Shown: in pieces, positions 41,197 to 49,112 of the stretch | Layout of the letters: every line of letters begins with the position of its first letter | Numbering within the stretch: position 1 is the first letter of the stretch | Assembly: GCA_004843345.1 (NCBI GenBank) | Contig: CP039460.1 | Coordinates: 186,001 to 250,000 of the forward strand | From: Acetobacteraceae bacterium | GTDB lineage: Bacteria > Pseudomonadota > Alphaproteobacteria > Acetobacterales > Acetobacteraceae | DNA: 64,000 nucleotides | Direction of reading: 5' to 3' | Made by a program: the position numbers and the translations under genes | Notes under the pieces: model-generated | Database searches by the model: none | What the model was told of the DNA's origin: nothing | Seen by the model: only the letters and a program-made list of their open reading frames with translations

Positions 41197-41759
41197 ATGA
41201 ATCAGAAATCACATATAGCTAATTATCTTTCTTATAAACCTATAGAATGGTGGGAGTATTTTGTTACTCATACCGTTAATTTTTCAGGGAGAGATAGCCG
41301 TTTACGTTGGTGGAAAAATTTTTCTGCTTTGCATGCATAGCTTTACCTATGCATCTTTTTGCTAACTTTATTATTTACTTCTTAAATGCAGCATCTTCCT
41401 CTCACAGCCTCTTTGCCATATGGCTGGCAATAACAACCTTACCGTTTCTTTTATTTTTATTTTGTAGCGAAATCGTCTTTTTAAGCGCCTTTGGAACAAG
41501 ACGATTACATGATTTAGGTTTATCGGGTTGGTGGCAAATTTTGCCATATTTTTTAAGTATTATTGCTGCAATATCAACTGCTTTGATATATCCAAATTCA
41601 GATGCTATTGATGTAGCTTGCTCACCCATTTTCTTACTCGTTTTTTTTCCTTTTCTTCCGTGTATGATAATTTCATTTTTGCCAGGGCAAAAGAACAAGA
41701 ATATTTACGGATTCCCAGAAAAAGAAATTTTGAAGCAAGAAGCTGCTCCCCGAACCTAA
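41197..41759 (+). pseudogene. DUF805-family membrane protein gene split by a -1 frameshift
   Basis: Frame one starts at ATG 41197 and reads to a TAG at 41338; it contains N-F-S-G-R-D-S-R-L-R-W-W-K-N, the DUF805 N-terminal motif. The rest of the family (R-R-L-H-D-L-G-L-S-G-W-W and four or so membrane segments) is in the -1 frame, running to 41759. The frames join smoothly at A AAT TTT (41316-41322), giving a 187-residue protein. This could be a decayed gene, a homopolymer sequencing error or programmed frameshifting. The function of DUF805 proteins is not known. Confidence 0.7.
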
Positions 41760-41782
41760 TATAACAGCGCCTTATTACTTTC

Positions 41783-42272
41783 ATGCCTGCCAATCTTATT
41801 TATCTGTTCATTTTTTAAAAGAAAGAATAATCCTTACAATCTTTCTCAAAAATGGATATTTGCATATTTATTATCCATATGGTGCGGTAGCCTTATTGCT
41901 TTCCTTGGTCTATTTTATCTCAAAATTCATGCCTTCTATTTACAAACAGCACCAAAAAGTCTTAACGAAATTTCTAGGGCTGTTACAGCCGATTGTAAGC
42001 TTTTGCAAAAATCACAAGGTTTTTCTGAAGTTATCTTTACTGACAAAAAATATACCTGTCAGTGGAAACTTTTTTCGATTGAAAATGCTCCATCCACGAA
42101 TATAAAAATGGCTGTTTCAAAGAATATAGAGACAAGAAATAACTCCATTTGCCATTTTTGGAAAAACTGGAATCGTCCAGATTTTTCCTACGAATTTACT
42201 CTTTATGACAAAAACAAAAATCTTATTTTTCAAGACAAGTGGGATAAGCTATCTTGTAAAGATATTACTTAA
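41783..42272 (+). pseudogene. Remnant of a membrane-anchored gene, no intact start
   Basis: A frame open from 41760 to the stop at 42272 encodes a hydrophobic segment (F-A-Y-L-L-S-I-W-C-G-S-L-I-A-F-L-G-L) and a polar Cys-containing domain with D-K-K-Y-T-C-Q-W and W-N-R-P-D-F-S-Y. It has no suitable ATG before the membrane segment. An ATG at 41783 (M-P-A-N-L-I-Y-L-F-I) runs into a stop in another frame at a T6 run (41811-41816); one base fewer would join them. It also follows the DUF805 stop in the same frame. No family recognised; broken or misread. Confidence 0.5.
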
Positions 42273-42333
42273 AGAGGAATAGAAATTCTGAATTCTGCCT
42301 TTCTCTTATAAGATTTAGTTTTAGAGGTTTACA

Positions 42334-44112
42334 ATGACACATTCCCTTCAGCATAAAACTTCTAAAGAAAAACTGGATATGTTACGCAAGCTCATGAATG
42401 GGCTTGGCGTTTCAGCCTTTATCCAGCCGCATGATGATGCTTTTTTAGGGGAATATATTCCACCTTCCGCCGAAAGAATTGCTTATATCAGTAATTTCTC
42501 TGGAAGTGCAGGAATCGCTGTCATCACGTTGGAAGAAGCCTGCGTTTTTTCAGATGGACGCTATACTGAACAGCTTAAAACTGAAATTTTTTCGGAATGG
42601 CAAAGTAAACATATTCTGGAGAATCCTCCACAGGAATGGCTCAAAGAGATTCTGCCTCAAGATGCAAAAATTGCCTATGATCCACGGATTATAACCCTTC
42701 CTTCTCTTAAAAAATGGCAAAGGACGGGTTTTGAATTTATTCCTGTTGAGGAAAATCTTATTGATCTGATTTGGAATGACCGTCCTGCCCCCCCTGCAAC
42801 ACAAATTAAACCACATAATTTATCCCTTACAGGTCAAAGCTCTTTAGAAAAACGTCTTGCACTTGGGAAATGTCTAAAAGAAAGTAACCAAGATGCTTTC
42901 TTGGCCGCAGATGCTTCAATGATCGCATGGGCACTTAATCTTCGGGCAAATGATTTAGAATATCTCCCCATCGCTTTAGGTTATGCGCTTTTCCATCAAA
43001 ATGGCGATGCGGAATTTTTTGTTAATCCCGAACGTTTAAACGGAAAAGCCGAAGACGACAAAATAAACATTTTTCCTGAAAATCAGCTTGTTGAGCGCCT
43101 TAAACGCTTAAAAGGCAAAAAGATCCGTTTTACTCCTCTCGAAACACCTGTTTTCCTAACCTTAAAAATCTCTGAGGCTGGCGCAGAAGCTATAGAAGGG
43201 GCCAATCCCTTTTCACTGCCGAGAGCTTTAAAAAACGAAACAGAAATCTCAGGACAAAAAAAAGCGCAAACCATTGATGCTGTGGCACTCATCCGCTTTC
43301 TTTCCTTTGTTAAAAAAGAAGGCGTTGGTTTAACAGAAGTTGAACTCGCAGAAAAATTAGATGCTCTTCGTCTTTCTAATCCTGACTGTACGGGGCTGAG
43401 TTTTGCGACCATTTCCGCAGCAGGAAAAAATGCTGCTTTGCCCCATTATCACGCTAAAAAAGAAACAGCCTCTTTTTTAGAGAAAAACCAGATTTATCTT
43501 GTTGATAGTGGCGGACAATATGAATTTGGAACAACAGACTGCACGAGAACCCTTTGGAGCGGTCCAAACGCAGCGCCATCAGAAATAAAGGAAGCTTTTA
43601 CCAAAGTTCTCAAAGGCCATATCAACCTCTCTCGTGCCCGTTTTCCTGAAAATACCGCAGGATACCGTTTAGATTCTCTCGCCCGTGCCCCTCTTTGGGA
43701 AGGCGGTTTTGATTATGACCACGGAACAGGCCACGGTGTTGGAAGTTTTCTTTCTGTTCATGAAGGCCCTCATTCAATCTCACCAGCCTCCCGCCCTGTT
43801 GGTCTAAAGGCTGGTATGATTATCTCCAACGAGCCGGGCTATTATGAAAATGGCGCTTATGGCATCCGCATTGAAAATCTGATTCTTGCTGTAAAAGATG
43901 GTGTAGGAAAAAATGGGAGGGACTATCTTAAATTTGAAACCCTCACCTATGTGCCTATTGATCGAGATTTAATTGAGCCTAAACTGCTTACTGCTGAGGA
44001 GTTAAATTGGCTTAATGACTATCATGAGGAGACCCGAAAACGTCTCTCGCCATGGTTAGAAGGTGAAACGCTTGAATGGCTTGAAAAGGCTTGTGCCAAA
44101 ATTGAAGGATAA
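42334..44112 (+). CDS. Xaa-Pro aminopeptidase, M24B family
   Basis: 592 residues, the long three-domain form with two creatinase-like N-terminal domains and a C-terminal pita-bread domain. Metal ligands are visible: D-S-G-G ... G-T-T-D-C-T-R, H in H-G-T-G-H-G-V-G-S-F-L-S-V-H-E, and the two Glu in I-S-N-E-P-G-Y-Y and I-R-I-E-N-L. It removes N-terminal residues preceding proline, in the cytoplasm. No signal peptide. It is followed after five bases by a secreted-protein gene. Confidence 0.94.
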   Translation: MTHSLQHKTSKEKLDMLRKLMNGLGVSAFIQPHDDAFLGEYIPPSAERIAYISNFSGSAGIAVITLEEACVFSDGRYTEQLKTEIFSEWQSKHILENPPQEWLKEILPQDAKIAYDPRIITLPSLKKWQRTGFEFIPVEENLIDLIWNDRPAPPATQIKPHNLSLTGQSSLEKRLALGKCLKESNQDAFLAADASMIAWALNLRANDLEYLPIALGYALFHQNGDAEFFVNPERLNGKAEDDKINIFPENQLVERLKRLKGKKIRFTPLETPVFLTLKISEAGAEAIEGANPFSLPRALKNETEISGQKKAQTIDAVALIRFLSFVKKEGVGLTEVELAEKLDALRLSNPDCTGLSFATISAAGKNAALPHYHAKKETASFLEKNQIYLVDSGGQYEFGTTDCTRTLWSGPNAAPSEIKEAFTKVLKGHINLSRARFPENTAGYRLDSLARAPLWEGGFDYDHGTGHGVGSFLSVHEGPHSISPASRPVGLKAGMIISNEPGYYENGAYGIRIENLILAVKDGVGKNGRDYLKFETLTYVPIDRDLIEPKLLTAEELNWLNDYHEETRKRLSPWLEGETLEWLEKACAKIEG

Positions 44113-44117
44113 AAAAG

Positions 44118-44687
44118 ATGTTACACAGGAAATATCCTTTTCTTTTAGCCCTTTCGTCTGCTTTTGCCCTTTTCCCTATCTCAAGCATGGCTCAAGGCGT
44201 TAATCTCAAAACATTATCAGAAACAGTCCTTGATGCAAAAAATGGCGAATGGGTCGCCCTTCATCATTTCAACAGTTCAGGAACAGATAAATGTATTGCC
44301 ACAAGCAATACATCGAACACCTCCACACTCAGCGTGAATGTCACGTTAGAAAAAAATAAGCCAACGATTCAAATTCATCTTATGAATGCGCATTGGCACT
44401 TAAATTCAGGAAAAACAAAAGAAAACGTCATACTCACAGCGGATCACTCTTCTCAAAAACTATCCATGCTTGCGCTAGATCAAAATACGCTTGCTGCTAC
44501 GATAGAAACTAAAAAGGCAGAAGAACTCCTCGCTACGCTTGAAAAAAATAGCGAAACGACTCTCTTATTTGACTCCAAAACAAAAGAAACAATCCCACTA
44601 GAAGGTAGTAACGAAGCCTTTAACAGCCTGCGTGCCTGCAGTATAGAAATGGGCCTCAGCCTTGGTGATGTTTTAAAAAGGAACTAG
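44118..44687 (+). CDS. Exported protein, unknown function
   Basis: 189 residues. A signal peptide (cleavage near S-M-A-Q, about residue 25) leads a probably beta-rich domain with G-E-W-V-A-L near residue 42, a Cys near residue 57 and another in S-L-R-A-C near the C-terminus, which could form a disulfide. The layout (G-W-x ... C ... I-P-L-E-G-S-N-E-A-F-N-S-L-R-A-C) resembles the loosely defined IalB-like or DUF1176-like exported proteins of alphaproteobacteria, but I cannot assign it. It is probably co-transcribed with the peptidase. Confidence 0.65.
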   Translation: MLHRKYPFLLALSSAFALFPISSMAQGVNLKTLSETVLDAKNGEWVALHHFNSSGTDKCIATSNTSNTSTLSVNVTLEKNKPTIQIHLMNAHWHLNSGKTKENVILTADHSSQKLSMLALDQNTLAATIETKKAEELLATLEKNSETTLLFDSKTKETIPLEGSNEAFNSLRACSIEMGLSLGDVLKRN

Positions 44688-44713
44688 TTCCCCCTAAAAA
44701 GACGTTCTCAAAA

Positions 44714-44743
44714 AAAAGGCACGTTATAAATAACGTGCCTTTT
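44714..44743. terminator. Bidirectional rho-independent terminator
   Basis: Perfect 14-base arms (44714-44727 and 44730-44743), core GGCACGTTAT, with A and T runs at the ends. Lies between convergent genes ending at 44687 and 44798. Confidence 0.9.
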
Positions 44744-44797
44744 ATAATCACACTCCTCTTATCTTTTTAAATACTAAGGATAAGAGAGAAACGGAGA

Positions 44798-45799
44798 TTA
44801 AGCCTTTAAGCGTGGAAATAGCTCAAGTGCGCCATCTTGATTGATCGAATCATACTGTCCGTCTTTAAAGTCTTTATAATTATCCAGCATATAGACAAAA
44901 GACTCACTCACAGGACGTGAAGCGTATGGATTATCACTTCCAAAAAGAACATGTCCTGGCTTTGCGAAAGCGAGCAAAGAAGGAAGTCCTTCTGGGCTGG
45001 AAGAAAGCGCCGTATCGAAATAGAATTTGCGGAAAGTTTCCATTAAGCTATTCGCCGTTGGAATATTTTCCTCGTGTCTTGCTTTCCGCACAACAGGAAT
45101 CAATTCTGCAAAACGACGTACGGCAAAAGGTAAAAAACCGCCAGCATGTGCCAAAATAACCTTAATATTTTGATAACGATCCATCACACCATTATATACC
45201 ATCTGCGCAGCAGAACGTGTTGTATCAAATGGATAATCCACAACAGGCCCAGGAATTACAAACTTACCAGGAACAGATGGATCATTTGGATGAACGAACA
45301 CAACCGCAGAGCGCTTATTTAGTTCCTTCCAAACAGGCTCTAAGGCAGAATCTCCGAGATACATCCCTTCATAATTGCTGAGCAAAACCACACCATCGGC
45401 TTTCAAGTGATCAAAACCATATTCGATCTCTTTCAAAGCACCTTCAATTTCGGAAAGCGGCAATGTTAAGAAATTTCCGAAACGCTTAGGATGCTTCTGC
45501 ACCACATCAGCCGTATATTCGTTGACTTTCCGCGCCATTTCTAAACGCGCCTGCCCTTTCCAGCCGCAGACACCTGGAGCTGTCAAAGAAAGAACAGATG
45601 TGCCAATCTTATTACTGTCCATAAAATCTAAAGCGGTTTGTGGTGTCCATTCAGGTAAAGTCCAGCCTGAAGGATCTCCTCCATGTTCTGATAATCCCTT
45701 GCCCCAGACAGGCGGTATAACGTGTGTATGAACATCAATACGGGAAATAGATGACTTGATCTTGTTGCCTTTCTCTAAAAAGCGCTGAAATAAAAACAC
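44798..45799 (-). CDS. ACMSD-like amidohydrolase (metal-dependent decarboxylase/hydrolase)
   Basis: 333 residues from a GTG at 45799 with AGAGG upstream; the frame continues to a TTG at 45844. R-I-D-V-H-T-H-V-I-P-P supplies the H-x-H metal ligands, H-P-N-D gives the next His, L-A-H-A-G-G and F-G-S-D-N-P-Y the last ligands. This matches Amidohydro_2 (PF04909), the family of aminocarboxymuconate semialdehyde and 6-methylsalicylate decarboxylases. The true substrate is unknown. It is the last gene of the pdxA to amidohydrolase group. Confidence 0.85.
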   Translation of the reverse strand: MFLFQRFLEKGNKIKSSISRIDVHTHVIPPVWGKGLSEHGGDPSGWTLPEWTPQTALDFMDSNKIGTSVLSLTAPGVCGWKGQARLEMARKVNEYTADVVQKHPKRFGNFLTLPLSEIEGALKEIEYGFDHLKADGVVLLSNYEGMYLGDSALEPVWKELNKRSAVVFVHPNDPSVPGKFVIPGPVVDYPFDTTRSAAQMVYNGVMDRYQNIKVILAHAGGFLPFAVRRFAELIPVVRKARHEENIPTANSLMETFRKFYFDTALSSSPEGLPSLLAFAKPGHVLFGSDNPYASRPVSESFVYMLDNYKDFKDGQYDSINQDGALELFPRLKA

Positions 45800-45868
45800 T
45801 TTTTTGTGCCTCTCTGCCCTAGATAGGCATTCCTCGCATAACAAAAAACTCTATTGTGGTTCTATATT

Positions 45869-46252
45869 TTAAAAAACCATTAATTTATCTTCATCTACCT
45901 CAGCGAGAAGGCCGACAAGGCCGCCAACTTTAACACCATCAATCAAGTCAGTTTCTTTAAGATTCGTTTGAAATAAGCCTGTTTCGCAGGCGATGAGCTT
46001 TATGCCAAGCTGTAAGCTTTCCTCAATTAATTTGTCTAGACACAAAACCCCTTCGGCCTCAGGACAATTTTCCTTATCGCATTCAAGGTTTATTTTTCTA
46101 AAAAGGCGAACGCTTTTTCCACCAGCAAAAATCGTGACTTCTCTGCCCAACGCCAAAGCAGCTAAACTCAATGAAAAAGCAATATGCGCCCGATTTCGAT
46201 CATCTCCTGCCAAGAGGATAAAAAGAGGCGAAAAATCCTTAGCTTTTGTCAT
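45869..46252 (-). CDS. DsrE-family protein
   Basis: 127 residues. It has the DsrE/F-like fold signature: a beta-strand F-I-L-L-A-G, then A-H-I-A-F-S-L-S-L-A-A-L-A-L-G-R-E-V-T-I-F, and I-E-E-S-L-Q-L-G-I-K-L-I-A-C-E near residue 88. DsrE-like proteins are often sulfur carriers with a conserved Cys; here Cys in I-A-C-E is a candidate. It lies 18 bases downstream of a ThiF/MoeB-type E1 gene, so a sulfur-transfer role is plausible but inferred. Confidence 0.8.
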   Translation of the reverse strand: MTKAKDFSPLFILLAGDDRNRAHIAFSLSLAALALGREVTIFAGGKSVRLFRKINLECDKENCPEAEGVLCLDKLIEESLQLGIKLIACETGLFQTNLKETDLIDGVKVGGLVGLLAEVDEDKLMVF

Positions 46253-46270
46253 GGTAAAATCTTCTTCAAA

Positions 46271-47041
46271 TCAATCAGCGTTAACGAAACGTCCATGATG
46301 TGGGCAGTCTTTATCAGGCGCAATTTTTACTTTTCTTAAATGGCGCTCCATCGCATCCCACATATAAAGGCGTGGCTCATCCTCATAACCCTGCCACTCA
46401 AGCGCCATTCTCAGAATTTCCGTTCCCATCATGCCCGCAATGGTTGCGCAAACAGAACCAACCACCCCAGCCAAGGCACAGCCTCCAGCCTGTTGATTTT
46501 CTAAATCAGGATAAAGGCAACGGTAGCAGGCAATCTTTTCTTTTTTATAGAAAGGAAAACTCGCCCATTGCCCCCATGTTCCTTGAACAGCACCGCTAAT
46601 TAAAGGCTTCTTTAACTTCTGGCAAATATCGGAAACCAGCCCTCTTGTTTTTGGATCATCGCATCCATCCGCAACAATATCGACCTTGGCAATGATTTCT
46701 TCTGCGTTCTCTGTATTCAGATATTCACAAAGAGGCGTAATGCTGATTTCTGGATTTAATTCCAGACCATATTTTGCCGCTGTCTCTGCCTTGAATTTTC
46801 CAATATCAGAAGTTTTATAAAGCGTTTGGCGTGGCAGATTCCCCAACTCAATTTTATCTGGGTCAATAATAAAAATCTGACCAATACCTGCACCTGCCAG
46901 TTGGGGCAAAAGTGGCGCACCTAAACCACCGGCTCCGACAATTAAAATTTTTAGATCCCCCAAACGTATTTGCCCCTTTGCACCAACAGCAGGCAAAAGA
47001 ATTTGTCTGGAATAACGTTCCAGTCTTTCAGGGGTTAACAT
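46271..47041 (-). CDS. ThiF/MoeB/HesA-family adenylyltransferase (E1-like)
   Basis: 256 residues. It has the ATP loop V-G-A-G-G-L-G-A-P, the Arg of N-L-P-R-Q-T and D-G-C-D-D-P, the C-Y-R-C zinc pair, and a C-terminal D-C-P-H-H that stands where the second Cys pair usually is. These enzymes adenylate the C-terminal Gly-Gly of ThiS, MoaD or similar carriers. No rhodanese domain is fused. Which carrier it serves cannot be decided here; thiS and moaD are not in the window. Confidence 0.88.
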   Translation of the reverse strand: MLTPERLERYSRQILLPAVGAKGQIRLGDLKILIVGAGGLGAPLLPQLAGAGIGQIFIIDPDKIELGNLPRQTLYKTSDIGKFKAETAAKYGLELNPEISITPLCEYLNTENAEEIIAKVDIVADGCDDPKTRGLVSDICQKLKKPLISGAVQGTWGQWASFPFYKKEKIACYRCLYPDLENQQAGGCALAGVVGSVCATIAGMMGTEILRMALEWQGYEDEPRLYMWDAMERHLRKVKIAPDKDCPHHGRFVNAD

Positions 47042-47065
47042 ACAGGCTCCGAGTTTTCTAAAAAA

Positions 47066-47290
47066 TTAAGCTTCAGGAAGGTCTTCCTGCAAAAGAGTGA
47101 TGTTCACGGCATAGGAGACTTCACCATCTTCCTCATCTTTATAAACTGTACCGATTGTTTCATCTCCAACCAAAACCTCTACACTCACCCCTTTCCGTGC
47201 CATGGGTGGAATGCGAATGGCTGGAGATTTTAGAAGCTTTTGAAGGCCTGCCTGAAGCCTTGAAATTTCTGATTGTGTAAAGTCAGCCAT
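47066..47290 (-). CDS. DUF3126-family protein
   Basis: 74 residues. It matches the alphaproteobacterial DUF3126 family: a short helix L-Q-A-G-L-Q-K-L-L, the R-K-G-V-S-V-E-V-L-V-G-D-E-T-I-G strand pair and a D-E-E-D-G-E-V-S-Y end. Function is unknown. It is found beside the ThiF-type gene here, and between it and pdxJ there is an 81-base gap. Confidence 0.85.
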   Translation of the reverse strand: MADFTQSEISRLQAGLQKLLKSPAIRIPPMARKGVSVEVLVGDETIGTVYKDEEDGEVSYAVNITLLQEDLPEA

Positions 47291-47371
47291 AAATATCCCA
47301 TTTCAATTTAGAATCTCTTTTCTGCCTGCCCTTATAACAAGTTTCAAAAGAGAAATCTTTGCTTTCTTTGA

Positions 47372-48097
47372 TTATTTGCGTTGTAAATTCATTTTACGCC
47401 GCATTTCAGAAACGGCCTTGGCTAAGCCCACAAATAAGGCCTCACCAATCAAATAATGCCCAATATTGAGTTCTGAAATTTCTGTCATTGCGCCAATCTC
47501 CTCAACATTGTCATAAGTTAAACCATGGCCCGCATGCACTTCCAATCCATGGGCTTTCGCAAATTTTGCGCCTTCTTTCAAACGAAGCAGCTCCTGCTTC
47601 AAAGCCTCTTCCGTCTTAGCCTGCGCATAAGCCCCCGTATGAAGCTCTACGGCATCTGCTTTTAACTCCGCCGCATGTTTCAATTGTTTTAAGTCTGGAT
47701 CGACAAAAAGAGAGGTTCTAATTTTTGCTTCTTTCAATTTTGCAATAAATTCAGGAATCGCCTCCTGAAATGTATTTAAGCCCCCTTCCGTCGTTAGTTC
47801 CTGGCGTCTTTCTGGCACAAGACATACGGCAAAAGGTTTGATCCCTAAAACGATCGAAAGCATTTCAGACGTTGCCGCCATCTCAAAATTTAAGCCCACA
47901 GGCAATTCCCGAAGGCGCTTCATATCCTCATCTTTAATATGACGTCTATCTTCTCTTAAATGCGCTGTAATCGAATCTGCTCCGCCTTTAATCGCTTCCT
48001 GCGCAACCTTTACGGGGTCTGGCCAATTTCCACCACGCGCATTTCTAATCGTCGCCGAATGGTCAATATTAATGCCTAATCTTAGAATTTCTGCCAT
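47372..48097 (-). CDS. pdxJ: Pyridoxine 5'-phosphate synthase
   Basis: 241 residues. [16 protein letters not shown] at the N-terminus, H-L-R-E-D-R-R-H-I, and [10 protein letters not shown] are PdxJ hallmarks. It condenses 1-deoxyxylulose 5-phosphate with 3-amino-1-hydroxyacetone phosphate to make pyridoxine phosphate. It follows pdxA after 6 bases, which supplies its amino substrate, so the pair is a functional module. Confidence 0.97.
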   Translation of the reverse strand: MAEILRLGINIDHSATIRNARGGNWPDPVKVAQEAIKGGADSITAHLREDRRHIKDEDMKRLRELPVGLNFEMAATSEMLSIVLGIKPFAVCLVPERRQELTTEGGLNTFQEAIPEFIAKLKEAKIRTSLFVDPDLKQLKHAAELKADAVELHTGAYAQAKTEEALKQELLRLKEGAKFAKAHGLEVHAGHGLTYDNVEEIGAMTEISELNIGHYLIGEALFVGLAKAVSEMRRKMNLQRK

Positions 48098-48103
48098 ACA
48101 TCC

Positions 48104-49111
48104 TCACAAAACAATTTTTGAACGCTGCTTTCTGATTTTTTCAGCCTCTATAAGCGCTGCATAAAAACTCTCAGCAGAAGCCTTACTCTGAGCTAGATTC
48201 TCCAAATCACATGCAATATCAAAGGCCGTACCGTGATCTGGTGATGTTCTTATAATGGGCAAGCCCAGTGTTATATTCACGCCCTTTTCCATGCCCAGCG
48301 TTTTAAGCGGTATCAATCCTTGATCATGGTACATGCACAAGGCAACATCATATTTCTTTCGCATCTCAGGTGTAAAAAGCGTATCTGGCGGATAAGGGCC
48401 CTGCACCTGAATACCTTCTTCTTGAAGAATCTTCACAGCCGGTATGATAAATGCCTGCTCCTCTTCACCCATTCTGCCATTTTCACCCGCATGGGGATTC
48501 AGCGCAGCAATCGCAATTCGAGGGTGAGAAAAACCGAAATCTTGCTTTAATGCCTGATTCGTCTTGCGTGCCGTGGTTATAATTCTTTCTTGCGTCAGCT
48601 GTTTTAAGGCTTTCCGAATAGAAACATGCACCGTTGCCAGAACAACCCGCAATTCAGGACATGCCAGCATCATTGTTTCTTTTCCAACAGAACCGCAAAG
48701 ATGCGCTAAATATTCTGTATGTCCTGGAAAAGCGAACCCTTTTTGCGCCAAAATATCCTTAGAAATGGGGGCCGTCACGACGGCCGACGCTTTGCCTTCA
48801 AGACACCACTGAACCGCAGAACGAATGGCCTCGACGACAGAAGGCGCATTTTCGATTTCAGGAATAGTCACTTTCGGAGGATAAGCACATGAAACCGGAA
48901 AGATTGGGAGTGCCTCTCCAAAAAACTTCATGCCTTCTTCTGGAGTTTTAATCTCTTTTACAGGCACAGCTTTTGAAAAATAGGCTGAATCACCAAAAAC
49001 AATGAAGGGAGGCGTTTTACATGCCTTTCTCGACAGCCACGTTTTGGCGATAATTTCCGGCCCAATACCCGCTGGATCGCCCATTGTCACAGCTAAAGGA
49101 CGCTGCTGCAT
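48104..49111 (-). CDS. pdxA: 4-hydroxythreonine-4-phosphate dehydrogenase
   Basis: 335 residues. M-G-D-P-A-G-I-G-P-E near residue 10, the metal ligand regions P-G-H-T-E-Y-L-A and H-D-Q-G-L-I-P-L, and G-L-P-I-I-R-T-S-P-D-H-G-T match PdxA. The product decarboxylates to the amine used by PdxJ. The ATG is one base away from the stop of the 868-residue gene, which suggests translational coupling. Confidence 0.96.
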   Translation of the reverse strand: MQQRPLAVTMGDPAGIGPEIIAKTWLSRKACKTPPFIVFGDSAYFSKAVPVKEIKTPEEGMKFFGEALPIFPVSCAYPPKVTIPEIENAPSVVEAIRSAVQWCLEGKASAVVTAPISKDILAQKGFAFPGHTEYLAHLCGSVGKETMMLACPELRVVLATVHVSIRKALKQLTQERIITTARKTNQALKQDFGFSHPRIAIAALNPHAGENGRMGEEEQAFIIPAVKILQEEGIQVQGPYPPDTLFTPEMRKKYDVALCMYHDQGLIPLKTLGMEKGVNITLGLPIIRTSPDHGTAFDIACDLENLAQSKASAESFYAALIEAEKIRKQRSKIVL

Positions 49112-49112
49112 C

